A DNA stretch of 64,000 nt from Maricurvus nonylphenolicus (GTDB lineage: Bacteria; Pseudomonadota; Gammaproteobacteria; Pseudomonadales; Cellvibrionaceae), in contig NZ_AP031498.1 of NCBI RefSeq assembly GCF_042854845.1, positions 2,294,001 to 2,358,000 of the forward strand. The letters run 5' to 3'. Below, one piece after another: positions 42,309 to 49,775 of this stretch (within the stretch, counting starts at the first letter, position 1; each line of letters opens with the position of its first letter). The notes below the pieces were generated by a model. It saw only the letters and a program-made list of their open reading frames with translations. It was not told the origin of the DNA and did no database searches. Both the position numbers and the translations under genes were made by a program.

Positions 42309-43586
42309 GTGGAAAATAACGTGACGGATATTCTGATTCACATTGTTGGTCTTGGTGTAACCGATCAGGCTAATCTGAGCGGCGAAGCAACGGCTGCCTT
42401 ACAGGGCGCTGGCCTGGTGATGGGATCAGAGCGTCAGTTGGCGGTTGTGGAGCATCTATTATCGGATTCACAAACCACCATGGTGTTACCTGCCTTTAAA
42501 CAGCTCGGCAACACGCTTGAGACCTTGCAGCGAGAAGGTTTACCGCAGCTAGTGGTCCTGGCCTCGGGTGATCCACTTTTTTACGGTATTGGTCGCTGGT
42601 TTGCTAATAATTTTGATAAGGGCCAATTACGTTTTTATCCGGCTATATCAAGTATTCAGGCTGCGTGTCATCAATTGGGCTTATCCCAGCAGGATGTCGA
42701 CGTTATCAGTTTGCACGGCAGACCTCTGTTTACCCTGAGACGTAAGTTAAAACAGCAGAAGACTCTGGTCATACTGACGGATAAGAACAGTACACCGTCG
42801 TTGTTGGCGCAGGAGTGTGCAGCCGCTGGATTCGACCAATCAACTCTGTGGGTTTGTGAAACCCTGGGTTATCCCGAGCAAAAAGTCAGTGAGTTCAGTG
42901 TGGCTGAACTGCTTGAGACTAACCAAAGCTTTGATCCGCTCCATGTCACGGTTATTCAAACTCGTGGTATTGGCAGAGTCTTTCCAGAATTCCCTGGTAT
43001 TGAAGATACTGCTTTTGTGACAGACAAAGGCAGCGGCAAAGGGATGATCACCAAGCGGGAAGTTCGCTTGGGTATTTTGTCGTTGCTGCAGCCCGCCGCT
43101 GGTGATGTCATTTGGGATGTAGGTGCCGGCTGTGGCAGTGTAGCCGTTGAATTGGCTTACTGGAATGAAAAGGCCCGAGTTTGTGCGATTGAACATCACG
43201 CCGAGCGCCAGTCTTGCCTGGAAGAAAATCAGCAGCGTTTTGGGGTCGTTGATAATCTCGAATTGATCAATGACCGGGCACCAGCCTGTTTGAAGGATTT
43301 GCCAACGGCCAACAAAGTTTTTATTGGTGGCAGTGATGGCGAGTTGCCACAGCTGCTGGATCAAGTTTGGCAGCAGCTACCGGAGTGGGGTGTATTGGTC
43401 GCCAGTGCGGTGATGGAGCCTACAAGGCAGCAACTGTTGCAGTTTTTGCAAACCCACCAGAGTGATGCGGAAACAGAGACGCTGCAAATAGCGGTTAGCA
43501 AGGGTGAGACCTTGGCTGGGCAGCTGGTATACAAACCCAATTTGCCGGTCACTTTATTTAAATTAACCAAGCAATCGTGCAAGTGA
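42309..43586 (+). CDS. cobL: Fused C5,15-methyltransferase / decarboxylase CobL (CbiE-CbiT)
   Basis: A 425-residue fusion with a GTG start. The N-terminal CbiE half (about 1-215) has the tetrapyrrole methylase patterns IHIVGLGVTDQANLS and LASGDPLFYGIGRWF. The C-terminal CbiT half (about 235-425) has the SAM-binding motif VIWDVGAGCGSVAVELA and FIGGSDGELPQLL. The protein methylates C5 and C15 and decarboxylates the C12 side chain. Fused CobL is typical of the aerobic gene set but also occurs as CbiET. The next gene, cobI, follows with 8 bp. Confidence 0.94.
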   Translation: MENNVTDILIHIVGLGVTDQANLSGEATAALQGAGLVMGSERQLAVVEHLLSDSQTTMVLPAFKQLGNTLETLQREGLPQLVVLASGDPLFYGIGRWFANNFDKGQLRFYPAISSIQAACHQLGLSQQDVDVISLHGRPLFTLRRKLKQQKTLVILTDKNSTPSLLAQECAAAGFDQSTLWVCETLGYPEQKVSEFSVAELLETNQSFDPLHVTVIQTRGIGRVFPEFPGIEDTAFVTDKGSGKGMITKREVRLGILSLLQPAAGDVIWDVGAGCGSVAVELAYWNEKARVCAIEHHAERQSCLEENQQRFGVVDNLELINDRAPACLKDLPTANKVFIGGSDGELPQLLDQVWQQLPEWGVLVASAVMEPTRQQLLQFLQTHQSDAETETLQIAVSKGETLAGQLVYKPNLPVTLFKLTKQSCK

Positions 43587-43594
43587 GGAACGTC

Positions 43595-44314
43595 ATGTCT
43601 AACGCACAATTTGTTGGGGTTGGTGTCGGCCCTGGTGATCCCGAACTGATTACGCTCAAGGCGATGCGATTAATCCAGTCGGCGGATGTGATCAGTTATA
43701 TCGCCAATGATAAGGGGGAGTCCCAGGCCAAACGGATTGCCGTTGAGGCTTTGCAAACGGTAACCCGAGAGCAGTTGGAAATCCCTGTGGTAATGCCAAT
43801 GTGCAATGATCGCAGTGTCGCAAATAAAGTTTATGATGAGGCTGCTGCATCGATCACCGAACAGATCCAGGCGGGTAAGCAGGTGGTATTTATCTGTGAG
43901 GGCGATCCATTGTTCTTTGGCTCCTTTGCTTACTTGCTCGAACGTTTACAGCAGCAGTTTGAATGCAGCGTCGTGCCGGGCATTTCATCGGTTCATGCTG
44001 CTTCGTCGGCACTGCAACATCCATTAACCATGTTAAAAGAATCCTTTGCTGTTATCAGTGGCCGCCACAGCGACGAACAGATGCGAGCGGCACTGCAGCA
44101 ACACGACAGTGTGGTGATTATGAAGGCCGGGCAGTCGAGGCCCAGAATTCTGGCAGCACTGAAGGATTGTGATCGCTTTGAAGAGGCACGCTATTTGGAA
44201 AATATTGGCCGCGTCAATGAGCGAATGATTACTGATCTTTCCGAGTTGGAAGATACGGCAGGCCCATACTTTTCCTTGTTTGTCATCACCCGCAGTGAGC
44301 GCGATCGTACATGA
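43595..44314 (+). CDS. cobI: Precorrin-2 / cobalt-factor II C20-methyltransferase
   Basis: A 239-residue SAM-dependent methylase from the ATG at 43595 with GTGAGGA upstream; the frame extends to a TTG inside cobL, which I reject. Motifs are FVGVGVGPGDPELITLKAM (N-terminal glycine loop), FICEGDPLFFGSFAYL and the SAM-site segment SVVPGISSVHAASSAL. It catalyses the first methylation after sirohydrochlorin or precorrin-2. Its stop overlaps the cbiG start (ATGATA). Confidence 0.93.
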   Translation: MSNAQFVGVGVGPGDPELITLKAMRLIQSADVISYIANDKGESQAKRIAVEALQTVTREQLEIPVVMPMCNDRSVANKVYDEAAASITEQIQAGKQVVFICEGDPLFFGSFAYLLERLQQQFECSVVPGISSVHAASSALQHPLTMLKESFAVISGRHSDEQMRAALQQHDSVVIMKAGQSRPRILAALKDCDRFEEARYLENIGRVNERMITDLSELEDTAGPYFSLFVITRSERDRT

Positions 44315-45075
44315 TACGCATTGTCGCATTAACCGAGGCGGGTGCCCGTTTGGGGCAACAGTTGCAAGCACAGCTGCGTGATAGTGAGTTATGGGTAAAA
44401 CCCAAACCCTTTGCGGACAAGGTTCAAGGCGCTTTTACTGACGGTGATGCCCTGATTCTGATTTGTGCCACCGGTATAGCTGTGCGCACCTTGGCGCCGG
44501 TACTGGTCTCAAAACACGATGATCCCCCGGTATTAGTATTGGATGAAGCGGGCCGTTTTGTCATTCCGTTGCTATCCGGCCATGAAGGCGGTGCCAATGA
44601 GTGGGGGCGTGAAGTCTCTAATCTGTTAGCTGCAGAATTGGTGATAACAACCGCGCAGCCTTACTTACAGCCCGTCTATAGCGTGGGCATGGGGTGCGAG
44701 CGTGGTTGCCCTGAGGAACATTTGCGTGAGTTGCTTATGGCGTGCCTTGAGCAGGCCGGTCTTTCTCTGGGTAATATCCAGAGTATTAACAGCATAGATA
44801 TTAAAACAGACGAAGTGGGCTTGATTACCTTGGCGGAAAGCCTGGATAAGCCCTTTCAAACCTGGAATGCCGAGACGCTCAATACGGTCGATCATTTGCT
44901 GAATTCACACTCTGATTATGTATTCAAAACTGTCGGTGTGTATGGAGTGGCCGAGTCGGCGGCATTGATAGGGAGTAGCAAAGCGACTGATCGGGAGGCG
45001 GAGTTGGTTCTGGTAAAACAAAAAACCGCTAAAGCGACCTGTGCCATTGCCCGTAGTTATCCGGCTCTCGGTTAG
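44311..45075 (+). CDS. cbiG: Cobalt-precorrin-5A hydrolase CbiG, lacking the middle domain
   Basis: A 254-residue protein. Residues 1-115 match the CbiG N-terminal domain (LICATGIAVRTLAPVL; IPLLSGHEGGANEWGREVS). Residues about 122-254 match the C-terminal CbiG/CobE domain (YSVGMGCERGCPEEHLRELL; VGVYGVAESAALIGS). The middle domain that usually separates them in ~350-residue CbiG proteins is absent: ITTAQPYLQPVYSVGMG joins the two directly. CbiG opens the delta-lactone and releases acetaldehyde in the early-cobalt route. The shortened form is more than CobE, which is only the C-terminal part. It overlaps cobI by 4 bp. Confidence 0.88.
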   Translation: MIRIVALTEAGARLGQQLQAQLRDSELWVKPKPFADKVQGAFTDGDALILICATGIAVRTLAPVLVSKHDDPPVLVLDEAGRFVIPLLSGHEGGANEWGREVSNLLAAELVITTAQPYLQPVYSVGMGCERGCPEEHLRELLMACLEQAGLSLGNIQSINSIDIKTDEVGLITLAESLDKPFQTWNAETLNTVDHLLNSHSDYVFKTVGVYGVAESAALIGSSKATDREAELVLVKQKTAKATCAIARSYPALG

Positions 45076-45131
45076 GGTTTCTAAAAAGAGCAAATCAAGA
45101 CGTTTATACAGATAAGTAGATAGAGAACAGA

Positions 45132-45908
45132 ATGGCAAAATTATTTGTAGTAGGTACCGGCCCAGGCGCTGAAGATTGGGTGACGCCCAAGGCCTTGGCT
45201 TCTATTGAGGCCAGTACTGACCTGGTGGCCTACGGTTTATACCTGGATTTACTGGGTGATGTCTGTAACGGCAAACAACACCATGATCTGCCGTTAGGCG
45301 AAGAAATTGGCCGTGCCCGTTTGGCACTGGATTTGGCGGCGAGTGGTAAAACTACGGCGTTAATTTCCAGTGGTGATATTGGCATTTACGCCATGGCTAC
45401 CTTGGTGTTTGAGTTATTAGATCAGCAGCTGCAGGGTAAGGAAAATCACCCGGAATGGCTCGATGTTGAAATTGAAGTTGTGCCAGGCATTTCTGCCATG
45501 CAGGCGGGGGCGGCTAAAGTGGGGGCAATGCTGGGTCATGACTTTTGTACGATTTCCTTGTCAGACTTGCTAACGCCGTGGGAAACCATTGAAAAGCGTC
45601 TGCACTCTTGCGGGCAGGGTGATTTTGTTGTGTCTTTCTACAATCCGCGCTCGAAAAAGCGCGATTGGCAGATTAATACTGCACGAGATATTTTATTGCA
45701 GTATCGCCCAGCATCTACGCCGGTTTTATTGGGGCGTCAGCTGACTCGAGAAGATGAGACGATTACCTATACGACCTTGGGCGAATTGCATTCCGATGAT
45801 GTCGATATGTTTACGTTGGTTTCTGTCGGCAACAGCGAGTCGCGCCATATCGTTAATGGCGAACGGGAATGGATTTATACGCCTCGGGGCTATAAGAAAA
45901 AGCTGTAA
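45132..45908 (+). CDS. cobJ: Precorrin-3B / cobalt-factor III C17-methyltransferase
   Basis: A 258-residue tetrapyrrole methylase that methylates C17 and contracts the ring. The N-terminal loop FVVGTGPGAEDWVTPKAL, the SSGDIGIYAMATLVFEL block and EVVPGISAMQAGAAKVGAMLGHDFCTISLSDLL region (in parts) are typical of CobJ/CbiH. The segment VSFYNPRSKKRDWQ is strongly conserved in the family. A 56-bp gap separates it from cbiG, and a 45-bp gap from cobM. No separate ring-contraction oxygenase (CobG or CobZ) is present, which fits the cobalt route. Confidence 0.94.
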   Translation: MAKLFVVGTGPGAEDWVTPKALASIEASTDLVAYGLYLDLLGDVCNGKQHHDLPLGEEIGRARLALDLAASGKTTALISSGDIGIYAMATLVFELLDQQLQGKENHPEWLDVEIEVVPGISAMQAGAAKVGAMLGHDFCTISLSDLLTPWETIEKRLHSCGQGDFVVSFYNPRSKKRDWQINTARDILLQYRPASTPVLLGRQLTREDETITYTTLGELHSDDVDMFTLVSVGNSESRHIVNGEREWIYTPRGYKKKL

Positions 45909-45953
45909 CCCCAAGTAAGGGTTGATAGCGGTTAGCGAGAAGTAGAGATAACT

Positions 45954-46802
45954 ATGAAAGTGTATTTTATTGGGGCTGGCCCCGGGGACCCAGAGTTAAT
46001 CACCGTTAAAGCTCTGAAGCGTCTGGAGCAGTGTCCAGTTGTGCTTTATGCCGGCTCGTTGGTGCCGCGCGATATATTGCAAACCGTAGATGGTTCTTTA
46101 AATAATGGTAAGCCATCGGCTGATCTTATTCTGGATACCGCTTCCATGGATCTGGAAGAGATTGTTGCGGAAATGGTCAAAGCCAAAGAGCAAGACAAAG
46201 ATGTTGCTCGAGTCCATTCTGGTGATCCCTCAGTCTACGGCGCAACAGGTGAGCAAATGCGCCGCCTGGATGAGTTGGGTATTGATTACGAAGTCATTCC
46301 CGGTGTTACGGCAACCTCTGCGTCTGCGGCTTTTTTGAAAAAAGAGCTGACCCTTTCTGGTGTCTCCCAAACCATTATTATGACGCGTTATGAAGGCAAA
46401 ACGCCGTTCCCTGAGCGTGAGCGTTTACCAGCGCTGGCAGCCAGTGGGGCTACTTTGGCCATCCATTTGGGTGTGACGCGTATCCATAAAATTGTCGAAG
46501 ATTTAATTCCGCACTACGGCGAGAATTGCCCGGTTGCCGTGTGTTATCGAACATCATGGCCTGATCAGGACAAGGTCACAGGTACACTCAAAGATATTGT
46601 GCAAAAAGTGCGTGATAAGAAATTCACGCGTACAGCACTGGTATTGGTAGGTTATGTGTTGGATTCTGACGAGTTTAAAGATTCTTATCTTTATGATCAG
46701 GATCAGGCCCATGTATATCGGCCGAAAAACAAGAAACAGGAAAAGCGCTCGGTTGATACCGCTATGGCTCACCCAGCGGTAAAAAAAGTTAGCTCACCTT
46801 AA
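45954..46802 (+). CDS. cobM: Precorrin-4 / cobalt-precorrin-4 C11-methyltransferase
   Basis: A 282-residue methylase with VYFIGAGPGDPELITVKALKR in its N-terminal loop region (first 20 residues of the domain), VARVHSGDPSVYGATGEQMRRL and EVIPGVTATSASAAFL, all characteristic of CobM/CbiF. It adds a methyl group at C11. A basic C-terminal tail of about 30 residues extends past the usual family length. It is the last gene of the first B12 operon; a convergent hairpin region and cbiX follow. Confidence 0.94.
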   Translation: MKVYFIGAGPGDPELITVKALKRLEQCPVVLYAGSLVPRDILQTVDGSLNNGKPSADLILDTASMDLEEIVAEMVKAKEQDKDVARVHSGDPSVYGATGEQMRRLDELGIDYEVIPGVTATSASAAFLKKELTLSGVSQTIIMTRYEGKTPFPERERLPALAASGATLAIHLGVTRIHKIVEDLIPHYGENCPVAVCYRTSWPDQDKVTGTLKDIVQKVRDKKFTRTALVLVGYVLDSDEFKDSYLYDQDQAHVYRPKNKKQEKRSVDTAMAHPAVKKVSSP

Positions 46803-46818
46803 CGTGCTAAAAGATGGT

Positions 46819-46872
46819 CACAAGAGAAGGGCTGCTATCCTCTCTCTTGTGCCTGGTTCGCTATGTTTAGCG
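46819..46872. terminator. Hairpins between convergent cobM and cbiX
   Basis: CACAAGAGA / TCTCTTGTG (46819-46827 and 46843-46851) forms a 9-bp stem, and CGCTA / TAGCG (46859-46863 and 46868-46872) a second. They lie in the 74-bp convergent gap and probably end transcription from both sides, although T runs are weak. Confidence 0.55.
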
Positions 46873-46876
46873 TGAA

Positions 46877-48043
46877 TTAGTTGCGCTTGCAGGTGGGGAC
46901 TTGATCAATGACCGGTTTGTTGGCTTGTTCTTCGTCGATAATTTCCTGTGGAAATTGACGCATAAAACAGCAGCACACATTTTCATTAATCATCGTGCGC
47001 GGACCATTGGGGTGACCAATGTGTTTATAGGGCGCGTGGTGATGGCCATGGTCGTGTGAATGATCATGCGAGTGGCTGTGAGAGTGAGTGTGAGAATGGC
47101 CATGGGCATGATCGTGTGAATGGTCATGAGAATGACTGTGAGTATGTCCTTTACCTTCTTCTGGTTCAGGTTGAAACTCCGCATGATGGTGATGCACATC
47201 AACTTCGCCACGGGCCAGACGTTGTTTAAAGTCTTCCATCAGTGATAGCGGGTTAACCGGGCCGGTAATAGTTTCTTCAATACGCTCGATAAATGTATTA
47301 ATAACGTGTTCCTGGTCGCGCAGGTAATCCGCTTTTAAGAACTCTATGTCCGGGTTTTCGCCCGCGACCTTATCGACATAACCGTGAATGCGATCTATCA
47401 GTTTGCCACCAAATAAGAAGTAGGGGGCTACAACAATTCTTTTGTAGCCCAGCTTAATGGCCATGTCCAAACCGCGACCTACTGACGGGAAAGTAACACC
47501 GGAATAGACCGTTTCTGCCCAGCCAAAACCCAGGTTTTCGCAGCAGATACGGGTTAACTTTGCCGCTTCGGCATTGGCTTCGGTGACTGAGGTGCCACGT
47601 CCAACAACAACCAGCATGGTGTCATACAGTTCGCCGAAAGTTGGAATCTCGTTATATCCAAGTGCCGCCAGAATGCGCGCCTGGAAAGCGTGGATCATTT
47701 CGCTGTGCAGGCCCAGCTCGCGACCATACTCAATGGTTAACCCAGGGTGTTTTTCCATGTAGGTGGTTAACACTGAGGGAATGTCATTTTGCGCATGGGT
47801 GGCGGCGAATAACATACCCGGTACGGCATAGATCTTCTTGGCGCCATTCTCCAGCAGGCGATCCAGTGCCATATGAATGTTGGGGGCGGAATATTCCAGG
47901 AATCCGTACTCGACATTGAGTTCGGGATAGCGTTTCTTTAAGCCTGCAGCTAACAGACTAAACTCTTTCTCAGCTATTTTGGCTCGGCTGCCATGGCCAC
48001 AGATAAGAACACCAGCGTCGGCGGGTAGTTGATCGATTTTCAT
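46877..48043 (-). CDS. cbiX: Sirohydrochlorin cobaltochelatase CbiX (long form, His-rich)
   Basis: A 388-residue protein with two chelatase-like halves: VLICGHGSRAKIAEKEF (catalytic His near residue 14) and MLVVVGRGTSVTEANAE (about 148). A histidine-rich tail (about 280-350; many HSHDH and HTHSH units) and a Cys cluster NVCCCFMRQFP follow, as in long CbiX proteins, where such tails bind metal or an iron-sulfur centre. CbiX inserts cobalt into sirohydrochlorin at the start of the early-cobalt route. The gene is on the strand opposite the rest of the cluster and is divergent from the cobW operon. The 220 bp upstream carry only a partial riboswitch-like box. Confidence 0.92.
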   Translation of the reverse strand: MKIDQLPADAGVLICGHGSRAKIAEKEFSLLAAGLKKRYPELNVEYGFLEYSAPNIHMALDRLLENGAKKIYAVPGMLFAATHAQNDIPSVLTTYMEKHPGLTIEYGRELGLHSEMIHAFQARILAALGYNEIPTFGELYDTMLVVVGRGTSVTEANAEAAKLTRICCENLGFGWAETVYSGVTFPSVGRGLDMAIKLGYKRIVVAPYFLFGGKLIDRIHGYVDKVAGENPDIEFLKADYLRDQEHVINTFIERIEETITGPVNPLSLMEDFKQRLARGEVDVHHHHAEFQPEPEEGKGHTHSHSHDHSHDHAHGHSHTHSHSHSHDHSHDHGHHHAPYKHIGHPNGPRTMINENVCCCFMRQFPQEIIDEEQANKPVIDQVPTCKRN

Positions 48044-48274
48044 ACTCTTTCTCCATCGCTGTCTGCTGGGTGCAGTGGATGCGGTTTATTAATAGGTGAC
48101 CAATATACGGGGGCAGCATTATCTCGGATTAATCCCTCGTTGTTAATACTAACTTGTAAGCTCTATTGCACTAAAGGTCTTTTCCGCTGTGCTTTCTCCT
48201 GTCTTGAGATCGACGTGGCAATCCACGGATTTGATGGATTCATAGGCATGAATTAGGTAAAATCGGCGCCTGAT

Positions 48275-48510
48275 TTCAGGTTTTCAGTGGCCTTGATGCC
48301 ACCAAGAAATGAAAAGGGAATCCACTACACGGTTTTTTATCGTCAATATAGTTTCAGCAGTTGTGATCGCTGCTATTTGACGATTAATCCTGTTGACCGG
48401 AGCTGTCCCCGCAACTGTATGCAGTGAGCCGTAGCGAGACCACTGAGCGATAAACGCTTGGGAAGGACGTTACAAAGGTGTAGACCTGTGAGCCAGTAGA
48501 CCTGCCTGAA
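48275..48510 (+). ncRNA. Cobalamin riboswitch 2 (upstream of cobW)
   Basis: A textbook aptamer. The closing stem pairs TTCAGG (48275-48280) with CCTGAA (48505-48510). Conserved boxes are GAAAAGGGAATCC (48311-48323), GAGCTGTCCCCGCAACTGTA (48400-48419), GGGAAGG (48460-48466) and GTGAGCCAGTAGACCTGCC (48488-48506). Downstream, CCTGAT (48537-48542) can pair with ATCAGG (48557-48562) as part of the expression platform, followed by the cobW ribosome site. It controls cobW-cobN-cobQ-cobD-cobC. The rest of 48044-48678 has no gene. Confidence 0.97.
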
Positions 48511-48678
48511 CTCAGTGGAGTCGAAAGACTCATTAACCTGATGGTCGGGGTGTGCAATCAGGCGCTATAGTTTCCTTTAGTTCTAGTCTTACTTGAGTGG
48601 GAGCATAGTCGATTTATTCCCGATGTCCATCAGAGACTATTCTGGCTCAGCCGGAAGACCCGCAAAGAGGAATTGATT

Positions 48679-49767
48679 ATGCAGCTCAATAAAATCCCTG
48701 CAACGGTTGTAACCGGCTTTTTAGGCAGCGGCAAAACTACCTTGTTGTCCAATGTGCTCAAGCAGGCAGCAGGTAAGCGTATCGCGGTTATCGTCAATGA
48801 ATTTGGTGAATTGGATATTGACGCTGACTTACTACGCAGTTGCCCTCTCGATTGTGAGGATGAGGGAGCCAATGTTGTTGAAGGCCAGGACGGTATTTAT
48901 GAACTCGCCAACGGCTGCATTTGTTGCACTGTAGAAGAAGAGTTTTTGCCGGTTATGCAACAACTGGTAGAGCGTCGTGATGATATTGATCATATTCTAA
49001 TTGAAACCAGTGGGCTGGCCTTGCCGAAACCCTTGGTACAAGCCTTTAACTGGCCTGAAATTAAGCAATACTGCACCGTAGATGCGGTGATTACCGTTAT
49101 TGATGGTCCCGCGGTGGCCGGTGGCCGTTTTGCCCATGATGTCGATAAAGTGCAAGCTCAGCGTTTGGCTGATGAAAGCCTGGATCACGATCCGAGTCTG
49201 CAAGAATTGTTGGACGATCAGCTGAGTGCAGCTGATTTGGTGATTGTGAGTAAGAATGATCTGCTGTCTGAGCATGAGCGCGGCCAGGTGACGGACGTTG
49301 TTGCCAAAAGGGTTCCCGAGTCGGTAAAAACTTCTTATATCAGTAACGGTGAGGCGCCCTTAGATCTGTTGCTGGGCATCGATGCCAAGGCCGAAGAGCG
49401 TATCGATCAGGTACATAATCACCACGATCACCATCATGCTCATGGTGAACATCACGACCATGCCCACGATCATTTTGATTCTTTTGTGATTAGTATCGGC
49501 GAAGTCGATAGCGATAAACTGCAAACGATATTGAAGCAGTTGCTGAGCCAGCATGCGATCTATCGTGCCAAGGGTTTTGCCGCCTTACCGGGTAAGCCAA
49601 TGCGTCAGGTATTGCAGGCCGTAGGTGAGCGATTGGATGTACATTTTGATCGTCTGTGGCAAGCCGAAGAAGCGCGTAAAACCCAGCTGGTGTTTATTGG
49701 CAAGGGTATCGATAAAGCCAGTATTGAAGCTGAATTACTGCAAGCGCAAATTGCTGAGACTGCTTAA
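48679..49767 (+). CDS. cobW: CobW-family GTPase metallochaperone
   Basis: A 362-residue protein from the ATG at 48679 (AAAGAGGAA upstream; a TTG at 48673 is in frame). The G3E GTPase P-loop is VTGFLGSGKTTLLSNVL (about residue 10-26), the metal-binding motif is NGCICCTVEEEF with its C-x-C-C core, and the guanine-specificity region is SKNDLL. A histidine-rich stretch (about 236-257, HDHHHAH and HDHAHDH) precedes the C-terminal CobW domain. CobW is thought to deliver cobalt to CobN. It is the first gene under riboswitch 2, 8 bp before cobN. Confidence 0.94.
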   Translation: MQLNKIPATVVTGFLGSGKTTLLSNVLKQAAGKRIAVIVNEFGELDIDADLLRSCPLDCEDEGANVVEGQDGIYELANGCICCTVEEEFLPVMQQLVERRDDIDHILIETSGLALPKPLVQAFNWPEIKQYCTVDAVITVIDGPAVAGGRFAHDVDKVQAQRLADESLDHDPSLQELLDDQLSAADLVIVSKNDLLSEHERGQVTDVVAKRVPESVKTSYISNGEAPLDLLLGIDAKAEERIDQVHNHHDHHHAHGEHHDHAHDHFDSFVISIGEVDSDKLQTILKQLLSQHAIYRAKGFAALPGKPMRQVLQAVGERLDVHFDRLWQAEEARKTQLVFIGKGIDKASIEAELLQAQIAETA

Positions 49768-49775
49768 GGAGTACC

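Noticed and set aside
42840..43364. A 174-codon minus-strand open frame inside cobL
   Set aside because: cobL is a clear full-length CbiE-CbiT fusion in the other direction; the shadow frame has no recognisable domain and no ribosome site.
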